Notes: a model not told the origin generated them from the letters alone. Shown: positions 1 to 8,132, counted from the stretch's first letter. The stretch is 16,771 nt of DNA from DSXH01 sp964532065 (GCA_964532065.1 CAZHHG010000065.1:1-16771); one strand, 5' to 3'. Program-made: numbers and translations.

Positions 1-640
1 GACCTTTCATACCTCTTCCGCCTGATACAATTATCTCGGCTTCGGCTACGTCAAGTTTACCTTCAGATTTTTTAATCTCTATCACTTTAGTTGTTAAATC
101 CGGATTCTCAACATTCTGTACCCTTACATTTGCCTTGGATCCGTCAGCTGTACCGGCGTTGAAAACATTTGGGCGTAATGTGAAAATTTTAACCGGACTT
201 GTTAATTTTATATCCAGAAGTACTTTCCCGGCATAAATTGGACGTGTTGCAATCAATTCACCGTTTAGAATCTGGATTGCCGTACAATCCATTGCGAGTC
301 CGGCATCAATTCTTGCGGATAAACGGGGAGCGAGGTCTTTCCCAAGACTTGTATTGCCGATAAATACTATCGAGCCGTTTACATTTTTTATGTGCTCGGA
401 CAGAATTTTAGAATAACCACTTGGAGAATAGTCCGACAGTTCCGCGTTTTTTATATGAGTTACATTTTGAATTCCGAATCCTCCAACCAGATCAAGATTT
501 TCGATTTCATTACCTATTACAACGGCTTCGGTTTCGAATGATAGTGTCGCTGCAAGATCTGATGCGGCTTTAACCGCTTCATAGGACGCTTTTTTGATTT
601 GTCCGTTTCTCTGTTCAAGTATTACTATAATTTTATTCAT
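1..640 (-). CDS. etfA: Electron transfer flavoprotein subunit alpha, partial (3' end beyond window)
   Basis: ETF alpha subunit. With EtfB it carries FAD and passes electrons from acyl-CoA and related dehydrogenases to the quinone pool in the cytoplasm. I translated the minus strand by hand from an ATG at 640-638 and the frame stays open for 213 codons to the window edge. The N-terminus reads MNKIIVILEQRNGQIKKASY. The middle carries the family's TRPIYAGK and LRPNVF segments (about residues 160-180). The last visible residues, VSGGRGMKG (about 205-213), begin the C-terminal FAD-binding domain, which is therefore mostly missing here because the window ends, not because the gene is broken. A clear ribosome site, GAGGTG, lies 4 bases before the ATG, and the etfB stop codon is only 9 bases upstream, so the two subunits are co-transcribed. 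Confidence 0.95.
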   Translation of the reverse strand, partial: MNKIIVILEQRNGQIKKASYEAVKAASDLAATLSFETEAVVIGNEIENLDLVGGFGIQNVTHIKNAELSDYSPSGYSKILSEHIKNVNGSIVFIGNTSLGKDLAPRLSARIDAGLAMDCTAIQILNGELIATRPIYAGKVLLDIKLTSPVKIFTLRPNVFNAGTADGSKANVRVQNVENPDLTTKVIEIKKSEGKLDVAEAEIIVSGGRGMKG

Positions 641-649
641 ATTTCACCT

Positions 650-1396
650 CTATATAACCTTCGCTTCTTCACGAAGCAGTCTTACTAATTCCGGAACAGC
701 CGAAGCATCGGTGCCAATTATTTTTCCTGCCTGTTTAGGAGCGGGTCTTTTCATTCCAACTATTTCAACAAAATTAGCCGGTGCTGCTGCCGTCTTTTCC
801 GCAATTACCTTTTTCTTAGCAGCCATAATCCCTTTTAATGATGCATATCTCGGCTCATTCAATCCTTTTTGAGCAGTTATTACAGCTGGAAGAGAGGATT
901 CAACAACTTCTTTGCCCCCTTCAATTTCACGCTCGGCTGTAATTTTTTGTCCGTCAAGTGTAAATCCCACAACAACTGAAATACAATTATAACCGAGTAA
1001 TTCTGCTGTAATCTGTCCGACTACGGAATTATCGAAATCAACTGATTGTTTTCCGAAGAAAACCAATTCTGCATTCTGATTTTTTATTTCCTCTGTAAGA
1101 GCTTTAGCAACTGACAGAGAATCCCTGTAGGAATCGTCCTTCAGAAGAACGGCTTCGTCAACTCCCATCGCAAGAGCTTTACGGAGTGTTTCCTTATTCG
1201 CTTCTCCGCCAAGACTGATTGCGACAGTCTCTCCTCCGGTTTTTTCCCTGGTCTTTAAAGCTTCTTCAATGGCAAATTCATCATATGGATTTAACACATA
1301 TGTTACACCGGCAGGGTCGATCCCTTTGCCATCGCTTGAAATATTTATTTTTGCGGCTGTATCAGGTACATGACTTATACAAACAGCAATTTTCAT
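650..1396 (-). CDS. etfB: Electron transfer flavoprotein subunit beta
   Basis: ETF beta subunit, partner of EtfA. It binds AMP and supplies the loop that docks on partner dehydrogenases. The protein has about 248 residues, the usual length. The N-terminus MKIAVCISHVPDTA is typical, VLNPYDEFAIEEAL lies at about residues 35-48, and the ETF-beta signature runs from EREIEGG through SLPAVITAQ to LNEPRYASL (about 155-187). The LNEPRY form resembles the ordinary dehydrogenase-linked ETF group more than the bifurcating FixAB group, but that is my judgement from memory. The open frame extends 3 bases upstream to a TTG at 1399, but that sits only one base from the AGGAGG site at 1406-1401, so I chose the ATG at 1396-1394. 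It is the first gene of the etfBA pair. No partner dehydrogenase is visible in the window. Confidence 0.95.
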   Translation of the reverse strand: MKIAVCISHVPDTAAKINISSDGKGIDPAGVTYVLNPYDEFAIEEALKTREKTGGETVAISLGGEANKETLRKALAMGVDEAVLLKDDSYRDSLSVAKALTEEIKNQNAELVFFGKQSVDFDNSVVGQITAELLGYNCISVVVGFTLDGQKITAEREIEGGKEVVESSLPAVITAQKGLNEPRYASLKGIMAAKKKVIAEKTAAAPANFVEIVGMKRPAPKQAGKIIGTDASAVPELVRLLREEAKVI

Positions 1397-1400
1397 CAAT

Positions 1401-1406
1401 CCTCCT
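1401..1406 (-). promoter_or_regulatory. Shine-Dalgarno site of etfB
   Basis: The minus strand reads AGGAGG here, a full match to the anti-SD core. It leaves 4 bases to the ATG at 1396 but only 1 base to the in-frame TTG at 1399, which decides the start in favour of the ATG. Confidence 0.75.
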
Positions 1407-1420
1407 GAAAAAATTAAATA

Positions 1421-1450
1421 ATATTACTGTTTTCGATTTTCGAGCTACAA
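1421..1450 (-). promoter_or_regulatory. Candidate promoter of etfBA
   Basis: On the minus strand a TTGTAG box (1450-1445) and a TAATAT box (1426-1421) are separated by 18 bases, about 25 bases before the etfB start codon. This is a fair sigma-70-type match only. It overlaps or abuts the candidate clpS promoter on the other strand, so the divergent genes may share control. Confidence 0.3.
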
Positions 1451-1456
1451 TATAAT
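1451..1456 (+). promoter_or_regulatory. Candidate -10 box of clpS
   Basis: A perfect TATAAT hexamer 45-50 bases before the clpS start. No convincing -35 box lies 16-18 bases upstream (the best is TGTTTT), and the region is AT-rich, so a chance match is possible. Confidence 0.3.
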
Positions 1457-1500
1457 CAAAATTTATTTTTAGGAAGCAATTTTATAACTTGTTGTTGCAA

Positions 1501-1800
1501 ATGGGATTTCTTATGCAGACAGAAAAACCAGAAGGAATAATTGAGCCCGAAATAAAAAACGAATTCACAACCGGAATTCCTTACAAAGTTATTCTTTTTA
1601 ACGATGATGTTCATACTTTCGATGAAGTGATCAATCAACTTATGATTGCCATAAACTGCAGTTTTGAACATGCCCGCGCGCTGGCGTTTGAAACTCACGT
1701 TAAGGGTAAGTCGGTTGTTTTCTCCGGCGAACTCGCAAAGTGTCTTAAAGTTTCTTCCGTTCTTGAGGAAATTGCTCTCCATACGCAGATTATTTCATAA
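1501..1800 (+). CDS. clpS: ATP-dependent Clp protease adaptor ClpS
   Basis: ClpS is a small cytoplasmic adaptor that binds proteins with bulky N-terminal residues (N-degrons) and hands them to the ClpA/ClpC unfoldase of Clp protease. The protein has 99 residues from the ATG at 1501. The core PYKVILFNDDVHTFDEV (residues 27-43) and THVKGKSVVFSG (65-76) identify the family. N34, D35 and D36 match the degron amino-group contacts and H66 the fourth contact; numbering from this ATG coincides with the E. coli protein. The residue at the E. coli gatekeeper position Met40 is Phe here. The start is uncertain: the frame opens at a TTG (1489), and ATGs lie at 1501 and 1513, none with a good ribosome site. 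No clpA or clpC is adjacent. It is transcribed away from etfBA. Confidence 0.93.
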   Translation: MGFLMQTEKPEGIIEPEIKNEFTTGIPYKVILFNDDVHTFDEVINQLMIAINCSFEHARALAFETHVKGKSVVFSGELAKCLKVSSVLEEIALHTQIIS

Positions 1801-1860
1801 CATAAATCCTTCTTTTACCGATTTCAGATTTTATAAAGTATTTATTCAAATGAAAATGGT

Positions 1861-1868
1861 TATATTTG
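1861..1868 (+). promoter_or_regulatory. Possible Bacteroidota-type -7 box upstream of the YchF-like gene
   Basis: TATATTTG matches the Bacteroidota -7 consensus TAnnTTTG and lies 33 bases before the start codon. The -33 side is weak: only TTT at 1841-1843, with no TTG at the expected distance. The gap between clpS and this gene (1801-1901) otherwise shows no clear terminator. Confidence 0.25.
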
Positions 1869-1901
1869 AACCCCATTTTTTCTAATTGTTAAGAGATATA
1901 A

Positions 1902-2981
1902 ATGCAGATTGGTTTAGTAGGGCTCCAATTTTCCGGGAAAACATCGCTTTTTAACACATTATCGAAAGGTTCTACTCATTCAGCAGGTCTGAAGGATGAA
2001 GCTTCAATTGAAGTAGTTAAAATCCCGGATGTGAGACTCGATAAGCTTTCAAAGATTTTCAATCCTAAAAAACAGGTGAATGCTACTATCGAAGTCTTTG
2101 ATATTCCCGGCTTAAGAATGTCCGAAGATAATAAAGTTAAGATCACTTCCGGTTTTCTGAATAGCGTCCGGAATAACGATGCGCTCTTTTATATTGTCAG
2201 GGCTTTTAAAGAAGATTCCGTTCCACACCCGATGAATAATATCAATCCGCTAAGGGATATCGAATTCCTCGAGACGGAATTTTTGCTTTCCGACCTCGCG
2301 TTCCTGGAGAACCGTATTGAGAAATTGAAAAAGGATCTTCAGAAATCAAAAGATGAAAAATTGAAAAGAGAAATACCGTTAATTGAAAAATGTTTTGAAC
2401 ATTGTGAAAAGGAATTACCGCTCAGGACTCTCATCCTCGATGAGAATGATCTTAAAATACTCGGCGGGTATCAGCTCTTAACTTTAAAGCCTCTCGCTAT
2501 TGCTGTTAATTTTGATGAATCGGCCATCCCCTTAGTCGATCAGGAAGTGAAAAATCTGAGTACTAGTCTTCAGAAATCCGGTGCTGTTGTTATTCCATTC
2601 TTTGCGAAAATTGAACTTGAACTTTCGCAGATGAACGAAGAAGATCAAAGCGTCTTCATGCAGGATTACGGAATCTCCGAATCCGCTCTCGCTAAAATTT
2701 TAAGAACTTCATACGAAATACTTGGACTTCAATCTTTCTTTACGGTTGGTGAAGACGAATGCCGTGCCTGGACGATTAAGAAAAATTATAATGCACAGCA
2801 GGCTGCGGGTGTAATTCATACCGATTTTTTCAATCGGTTTATTAGGGCTGAAGTGGTTCATTACGAGGATTTCCTTCTGCATGGATCTTTTAATAAATGT
2901 AAAGAAGCCGGTTCCTGGCGACTCGAAGGGAAAGAATATATAGTTAAGGATGGGGATATCCTTAACATCAGACATAATTGA
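1902..2981 (+). CDS. YchF/OLA1-like GTPase with C-terminal TGS-like domain (divergent)
   Basis: A cytoplasmic P-loop NTPase of the YchF branch of Obg-family proteins, which associate with ribosomes. It has 359 residues, the family length (about 363). The P-loop is GLQFSGKT (residues 7-14), the switch II motif is DIPG (67-70), and NFDE (203-206) sits where YchF proteins carry their altered G4 motif. A helical hairpin of charged residues (about 130-170) follows the G domain. The C-terminal part (about 275-359) contains FFTVGEDECRAWTI, AAGVIHTDF, IRAEV and WRLEGKEYIVKDGD, which are strongly YchF/DUF933-like. It departs from orthodox YchF: the P-loop is usually GLPNVGKST, and the glycine-rich KGASKGEGLGN stretch after DIAGL is replaced by LRMSEDNKVKITSGF. 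It may be a paralogue, with the orthodox ychF elsewhere, so I give no symbol. It ends 11 bases before typA. Confidence 0.88.
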   Translation: MQIGLVGLQFSGKTSLFNTLSKGSTHSAGLKDEASIEVVKIPDVRLDKLSKIFNPKKQVNATIEVFDIPGLRMSEDNKVKITSGFLNSVRNNDALFYIVRAFKEDSVPHPMNNINPLRDIEFLETEFLLSDLAFLENRIEKLKKDLQKSKDEKLKREIPLIEKCFEHCEKELPLRTLILDENDLKILGGYQLLTLKPLAIAVNFDESAIPLVDQEVKNLSTSLQKSGAVVIPFFAKIELELSQMNEEDQSVFMQDYGISESALAKILRTSYEILGLQSFFTVGEDECRAWTIKKNYNAQQAAGVIHTDFFNRFIRAEVVHYEDFLLHGSFNKCKEAGSWRLEGKEYIVKDGDILNIRHN

Positions 2982-2986
2982 AAGGA
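2981..2986 (+). promoter_or_regulatory. Shine-Dalgarno site that sets the typA start
   Basis: AAAGGA sits at 2981-2986, 6 bases before the TTG at 2993. The alternative upstream TTG at 2978 overlaps the preceding stop codon and lies before this site, so the site favours 2993. Confidence 0.7.
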
Positions 2987-2992
2987 ATTTCT

Positions 2993-4816
2993 TTGAAAGT
3001 AGAAAACATTCGTAATCTTGCAATAATTGCTCATGTTGATCATGGCAAAACAACTTTAGTAGATTATATGCTTAAGCAGACAGGTGTCTGGAGAGCTAAC
3101 CAGCAGGTCGATACCAGAATTATGGATTCCAATCAGCTCGAAAAAGAACGTGGAATCACCATCCTTGCCAAGAACTGCAGCATTAATTATAAAGGGATCA
3201 AAATTAATATTGTTGATACACCCGGCCATGCCGATTTCGGCGGTGAGGTAGAACGGACACTAAGAATGGTTAACGGTGTTCTCCTGCTTGTAGATGCCGC
3301 TGAAGGCCCTCTCCCTCAGACCAAATTTGTTCTTAAGAAATCTCTCGACCTCGGATTGAAACCGATTGTGGTTATAAATAAGATCGACAGAAAAGATGCC
3401 CGGCCAAATCAGGTTCTCAACGAAGTATTCGATCTTTTCGTTTCGCTCGGTGCAAACGATCAACAGCTCGATTTCCCGTTCGTTTACGCTATCGCAAAAC
3501 AGGGGATTGCCAAACTTCAGCTAGAAGATGAGAGGAACGACTTAGAAGTCCTTCTCGAGCAGATCGTTCAGCACGTTCCGCCTCCGACAATTACCGACGA
3601 GCCGTTCAGAATGCTTGTCTCGGCAATTGATTACAACGATTACCTCGGAAGAATCGGAATCGGTAGAGTCCACAGCGGAAAATTATCTACCGGGGACCAG
3701 ATAACTCTTATTACCCGCGAAGGAGAAAAATTCAATTCAAAGATCTCCAAACTTTATACTTTTGAAAATATTAAGAGGGTGGAAGTTGATGAATTAAGCG
3801 CTGGCGATATCGGTGCCTTCGCTGGATTCGAAGATGTTGATATTGGAAATACGATCTGCAATCCTGCGATGCCGGAACCGCTGCCCTTCGTTACAATTGA
3901 TGAACCGACTCTTACAATGAACTTCATTGTAAATAATTCACCGTTTGCCGGACTTGAAGGGAAATATGTAACAACAAGAAATTTGAGTGAAAGACTTTCG
4001 AAGGAATTAAAAACCAATGTCTCTCTGCGAGTTGAAATGACTCAATCCCCGGATGTTTTTAAAGTTAGCGGAAGGGGAGAACTTCATCTGGCTATACTTG
4101 TCGAAAATATGAGAAGAGAAGGATATGAACTCCAGCTGAGTAAGCCTGAAGTGATTATGAAAAAGATTGATGATGTATTATGCGAACCGTTCGAACATGT
4201 TATTATTGATGTGCCCGAAGAGTTTGTCGGGGTTGTTATAGAAAAACTGGGCAAGCGGAAAGGTGAGATGAAGAACATGATTTCATTTAATGATAATACA
4301 CGGCTCGAATTCCTGATCCCTGCCAGAGGACTTATAGGATACCGTTCGGAATTCATGACAGACACGAAAGGCACGGGAATTCTGCATCACAATTTCCACG
4401 GATATGAACCATTCAAAGGTGAAATTAGTAATAGAACACGCGGCGCATTGATCTCTATGGAAAGCGGGGTAGCTTCCGCTTATGCTATGTGGAAACTTCA
4501 GGAAAGGACTCTCTTCTTCATTGAACCGGGTACTAAAGTTTATGAAGGAATGGTTGTAGGTGAAAATTCAAGAGATAATGATATGAGGATTAATGTTTGT
4601 AAAACCAAACAGCTAACTAATATGAGAGCCTCCGGTGCCGACGAAGCTATCCGCTTAGAACCGCCCCGTTTGTTAAGTCTTGAAAATGCGATTGAATGGA
4701 TTAACGATGATGAATATGTTGAAGTTACTCCACAGAATATAAGGGTTAGAAAAAAGTATTTAACTGAGCTTGACCGTAAAAATGCCCGACTTGCAGAGAA
4801 ACAATCCGCTGGTTAA
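2993..4816 (+). CDS. typA: Translational GTPase TypA/BipA
   Basis: TypA/BipA is a ribosome-binding GTPase related to EF-G and LepA, involved in 50S assembly and stress or cold adaptation. From the TTG at 2993 it has 607 residues, the usual length. The G motifs are complete: AHVDHGKT (13-20), ERGITI (52-57), DTPGH (75-79) and NKID (129-132). These are followed by domain II, an EF-G III/V-like region (FKVSGRGELHLAIL, then FLIPARGLIGYRSEF) and the BipA-specific C-terminal part, ending near the TPQNIRVRKKYL motif. The frame extends upstream to a TTG at 2978, but the ribosome site and the family N-terminus (short lead into ENIRNLAIIAHVDHGKT) both indicate 2993. It follows the YchF-like GTPase by 11 bases, so the two ribosome-associated GTPases are probably co-transcribed. 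Confidence 0.96.
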   Translation: MKVENIRNLAIIAHVDHGKTTLVDYMLKQTGVWRANQQVDTRIMDSNQLEKERGITILAKNCSINYKGIKINIVDTPGHADFGGEVERTLRMVNGVLLLVDAAEGPLPQTKFVLKKSLDLGLKPIVVINKIDRKDARPNQVLNEVFDLFVSLGANDQQLDFPFVYAIAKQGIAKLQLEDERNDLEVLLEQIVQHVPPPTITDEPFRMLVSAIDYNDYLGRIGIGRVHSGKLSTGDQITLITREGEKFNSKISKLYTFENIKRVEVDELSAGDIGAFAGFEDVDIGNTICNPAMPEPLPFVTIDEPTLTMNFIVNNSPFAGLEGKYVTTRNLSERLSKELKTNVSLRVEMTQSPDVFKVSGRGELHLAILVENMRREGYELQLSKPEVIMKKIDDVLCEPFEHVIIDVPEEFVGVVIEKLGKRKGEMKNMISFNDNTRLEFLIPARGLIGYRSEFMTDTKGTGILHHNFHGYEPFKGEISNRTRGALISMESGVASAYAMWKLQERTLFFIEPGTKVYEGMVVGENSRDNDMRINVCKTKQLTNMRASGADEAIRLEPPRLLSLENAIEWINDDEYVEVTPQNIRVRKKYLTELDRKNARLAEKQSAG

Positions 4817-4852
4817 ATTTTAAATGAAATTTTTAAGTAGAAGAGAGGTGTT

Positions 4853-6316
4853 ATGAAAGCAATTGATGGTTTAGCCCCCGCGGTTCTTTGGAATCGATTC
4901 TATGAAATCTCTCAGATCCCTCGCCCTTCTAAACATGAGGAGAGAATACGGCTCTACCTTAGGAATTTTGCCGGCACTAATAATCTCGAATTTAAGGAAG
5001 ACAAAGTGGGCAACATTGTGATCACAATTCCTCCTAAACCAGGATTTGAAAACGTACCCGGCGTTGTTCTTCAAAGCCATGTAGATATGGTTTGTGAAAA
5101 AAATAAAAATACTGAGCACGATTTTTTTAACGATCCGATTAATCTTATAAAGGATGGTGAATGGATTAAAGCCGATGGAACAACTCTCGGCGCTGATAAC
5201 GGCATCGGGGTTGCCGCGGCCCTTGCAATAGCTACCGATAACCATTTTAATCACGGTCCTATTGAATTACTCTTTACCGTTGATGAAGAGACCGGATTAA
5301 CCGGCGCTAATAATCTTGAACCTGGTTTTGTTCAGGGTAAATACCTGTTGAATCTCGATACTGAGGAAGACGGATTTTTTTATGTTGGCTGTGCCGGCGG
5401 TATGGATACTATGGGATCGTTCAAAATAGAATCAGCCCAAATTGATGATTCATGGCTGCCCTATACTATTTTTGTCAGCGGCCTTAAAGGAGGACATTCC
5501 GGAATAAATATTTCTGATAAAAGAGGAAATGCAATTAAACTGCTTGCTCTCCTCCTTAATAAATTAAAAGTGATTGATTACTATCTTGTTTTGATCTCAG
5601 GCGGTTCAAAAAGAAATGCCATTGCAAGAGAAGCTGAAGCTCAGCTTTTAATTAAAAGTGAAGATGAAGCCTTATTACGCGAAAAAATAAACGAGTTCTC
5701 GCTCGAATCGGTTCTTGAATTCAAATCGACTGACCGCGAATTAAAAATTACGTTTGAAAAATCTGAAAGCGGAAAAACAGGAACAGTCTATACAAAAGAA
5801 TTTACAAACAGAATCTTAAATGTTCTGCTCTCTATGCCTCACGGTGTAATTTCAATGAGCCCGGATATTCCCGGACTTGTTGAAACCTCTACTAACCTTG
5901 CGACTGTTGTCGTTGAAAATGAACGGATTAAAATCGGCACAAGTCAAAGAAGCTCTATTGAATCAGCAAAAAAGAATATTGCCGCATCGGTTAAAGCCGT
6001 GTTCGACCTTGCCGGTGCCGAAGTGATAGTGGGGGACGGATACCCTGGCTGGCAGCCGAATCTCGATTCCAAACTGCTTCATCTATCCAGAAAAGTATTT
6101 AAGGATTTGTTCGGCCGTACTCCTGAACTTAAAGCCGTACATGCCGGCCTGGAATGCGGGATTCTGGGGGATAAATATCCGGGACTGGAAATGATTTCAT
6201 TCGGACCGACAATTGAAGGCGCTCATTCACCCGACGAAAAAATTAAAATTGAGGATGTTGAAAAATTTTACCACCTCCTCAAAGCAATTTTAGTGGAAGT
6301 ATCTAAGACTAAATAG
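4853..6316 (+). CDS. pepD: Aminoacyl-histidine dipeptidase PepD (peptidase family M20C)
   Basis: A cytosolic zinc dipeptidase that cleaves Xaa-His (carnosine-type) and many other unblocked dipeptides. The 487 residues match the E. coli enzyme (485). Metal ligands and catalytic residues of the M20 fold are in place: H76 and D78 in LQSHVDMV, D115 in GADNGIGVA, E145 and E146 in TVDEETGL, D169 in LNLDTEEDG and H458 in EGAHSPDEKI. The inserted lid domain contains the GLKGGHSGINI motif used in dimerisation and substrate binding. A GAGAGGTG ribosome site precedes the ATG. It lies 36 bases after typA, too close for a certain separate promoter. The hut/ftcD genes at the right end of the window would use the histidine it releases; that link is inference. 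Confidence 0.95.
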   Translation: MKAIDGLAPAVLWNRFYEISQIPRPSKHEERIRLYLRNFAGTNNLEFKEDKVGNIVITIPPKPGFENVPGVVLQSHVDMVCEKNKNTEHDFFNDPINLIKDGEWIKADGTTLGADNGIGVAAALAIATDNHFNHGPIELLFTVDEETGLTGANNLEPGFVQGKYLLNLDTEEDGFFYVGCAGGMDTMGSFKIESAQIDDSWLPYTIFVSGLKGGHSGINISDKRGNAIKLLALLLNKLKVIDYYLVLISGGSKRNAIAREAEAQLLIKSEDEALLREKINEFSLESVLEFKSTDRELKITFEKSESGKTGTVYTKEFTNRILNVLLSMPHGVISMSPDIPGLVETSTNLATVVVENERIKIGTSQRSSIESAKKNIAASVKAVFDLAGAEVIVGDGYPGWQPNLDSKLLHLSRKVFKDLFGRTPELKAVHAGLECGILGDKYPGLEMISFGPTIEGAHSPDEKIKIEDVEKFYHLLKAILVEVSKTK

Positions 6317-6322
6317 ATCCCG

Positions 6323-6345
6323 TCCCTGATGTAAGGGATTTTGTT
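6323..6345 (+). terminator. Weak hairpin with T-rich tail after pepD
   Basis: TCCCT (6323-6327) can pair with AGGGA (6334-6338) around a 6-base loop, followed by TTTTGTT. The stem is only 5 base pairs, so termination may be partial or absent. Confidence 0.3.
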
Positions 6346-6398
6346 CATTTAAATAAATAATATCGTCAGGATTATTTCCAACTAAAAATAGAGATGAA

Positions 6399-8120
6399 AT
6401 GAAAAATGAACTAAAACTCTATCCTGTCCCCAGAATCGAATCGATTCAGGATATGATCGTTCAATCCTCAAGAAAATTCAGCTCCAAAATTGCTTTGGAA
6501 GACCTAAATTCAACACCAATCGGTAAATTGAATTTCAGAGAACTTCTTGATAACATTTTAAGATTCGGTTCCGCATTAAAAGAAATCGGTATCAAAGAGC
6601 GTACTCATGTTGCCTTGATCGGTGAAAACCGGGTTCAATGGTCAGTCTCATATCTTACCGCTATGTGCTTCAATTATGTAATTGTTCCTATCGATAAAAA
6701 TCTGACCACAAACGAGATAATGAATATTATGCATGAGTCGGATTCCGAAGCTATTATTTTTTCCGGGTCCTACTCCGGAATTATGGCCGAAGGTAAATCC
6801 TCTCTAAAAAAAATTAAGCATTACATCTGTATGGATGATACAAGCGAAGATAAAGAATTTCTTAATATGTCTAAATTGATCAGGCAGGCCAAAGAAATCA
6901 CCACTGATAACTTACCGAGAATTAATCCGAACGATCTTGCTGAAATTATTTTTACTTCAGGTTCACTGGGTAGGGCAAAAGGTGTTATGCTCACTCAAAA
7001 GAACCTTGCATCAAACCTGATGGATATGGTGAGCATGGTTCTTATTACAGAAGCCGACCGTTTTCTCTCTGTTCTTCCTATGCATCATACTTATGAATGT
7101 ACGTGCGGTATGTTGTGCCCGCTCTATTGCGGGGCTTCTGTTCATTATGCCCGCTCCTTGAAAACGGTTGTTGATGATATTCAGCAGGTGAAAGCGACGA
7201 TTCTGCTCGGCGTTCCTCTTCTCTACGACAAAATGTTCCGAAGGATAGTTAAGACAATTAAAGAGAATAAGGTTAAAAATGTTATTGTGCCGCCGCTTGT
7301 AAAACTTACAAACATTTTTGCCCAGGCGGGATTATCCAATATTAAGAAAAAAGTATTTGCGGAATTGCATCATAAATTCGGCGGAGCAGTAAGAATTTTT
7401 ATTGCAGGCGGTGCCGCACCCGATCCCCTTGTTGCCAAAGGATTAAGAGAATTCGGGTTTACTTTTATACAGGGATACGGACTTACAGAAACTTCTCCAA
7501 TCCTAACATTAAACCGTCTCGATAATTTGAAGGATAATGCTGCTGGTATCCCTCTTCCTTCTGTCGAAATCAAAATCAATAATCCCGACGAAAATGGAAG
7601 CGGCGAAATCTGGGCTAAAGGCCCAAGCGTAATGCTCGGATATTATAAAAATGAGAAAGCAACGGCTGATACTTTCGATAACGGATGGTTTAAAACTGGT
7701 GATATCGGTTTTATTGATAAAGACGGCTTCCTGCATATAAACGGAAGAAAAAAGAATGTAATAATATCCCGGACAGGTAAAAATGTGTTTCCGGAAGAAA
7801 TAGAAGATATTCTGAACCGGAGTCCTTTCATACTCGAATCCTTAATCTTTGGCGAGAAAGATCTTAAGCAGGATGAAATAATTGTTGCTCAGATTGTTGC
7901 CGATGCCGAAGCATTTATTGAATATTCCGGATCTAATAATGTATCAATTACTGGCGACCTGATTAATAAGATTATTCAGGAGGAAATCGATAAAGCCAAC
8001 AAACAGCTTCCGTCTTATAAGCAGATTAAAAAAATCTTAATCCGCGAAAAGGAATTCGAAAAGACTACTACTCAGAAGATTAAAAGATATCTTGTTGGAA
8101 GTACGGACAATCAGGATTAG
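6399..8120 (+). CDS. Long-chain fatty acid-CoA ligase (AMP-binding, FadD-like)
   Basis: An adenylate-forming enzyme that activates a fatty acid with ATP and joins it to CoA. The 573 residues contain the ANL motifs in order: the phosphate loop FTSGSLGRAKGVMLT (185-199), PMHHTYE (227-233), IAGGAAPDP (335-343), GYGLTETSP (359-367), FKTGDIGFIDKDGFLHINGR (431-450) with the ATP-ribose aspartate D435, and KNVFPEEIE (461-469). K560 in TTQKIKRYL is the predicted catalytic lysine of the C-terminal lid. The phosphate loop departs from TSGTTGxPKGV, having Ser and Leu for the two threonines and Ala for the proline. The best guess is a long-chain acyl substrate, from overall resemblance. Any link to the ETF genes through beta-oxidation is inference. 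The gene ends before a strong hairpin. Confidence 0.9.
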   Translation: MKNELKLYPVPRIESIQDMIVQSSRKFSSKIALEDLNSTPIGKLNFRELLDNILRFGSALKEIGIKERTHVALIGENRVQWSVSYLTAMCFNYVIVPIDKNLTTNEIMNIMHESDSEAIIFSGSYSGIMAEGKSSLKKIKHYICMDDTSEDKEFLNMSKLIRQAKEITTDNLPRINPNDLAEIIFTSGSLGRAKGVMLTQKNLASNLMDMVSMVLITEADRFLSVLPMHHTYECTCGMLCPLYCGASVHYARSLKTVVDDIQQVKATILLGVPLLYDKMFRRIVKTIKENKVKNVIVPPLVKLTNIFAQAGLSNIKKKVFAELHHKFGGAVRIFIAGGAAPDPLVAKGLREFGFTFIQGYGLTETSPILTLNRLDNLKDNAAGIPLPSVEIKINNPDENGSGEIWAKGPSVMLGYYKNEKATADTFDNGWFKTGDIGFIDKDGFLHINGRKKNVIISRTGKNVFPEEIEDILNRSPFILESLIFGEKDLKQDEIIVAQIVADAEAFIEYSGSNNVSITGDLINKIIQEEIDKANKQLPSYKQIKKILIREKEFEKTTTQKIKRYLVGSTDNQD

Positions 8121-8132
8121 AAAAATATACCG

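Noticed and set aside
1397..1399. TTG start giving MMKIAV for etfB
   Set aside because: It is one base from the AGGAGG site; the next codon, ATG, has workable spacing and gives the family N-terminus.
1830..1841. TTTATAAAGTAT is repeated upstream of the YchF-like gene (1830-1841) and of proline dehydrogenase (8840-8851)
   Set aside because: Several shared 12-mers are expected by chance in AT-rich DNA of this length, and the two copies lie at different distances from the candidate -7 boxes.
4891..4900. The palindrome GAATCGATTC occurs at 4891-4900 and 6438-6447, 38 and 39 bases after the pepD and acyl-CoA ligase start codons
   Set aside because: It is read in different codon frames (NRF and IESI). 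Many repeated 10-mers are expected by chance in a window this size, and no other gene start carries it.
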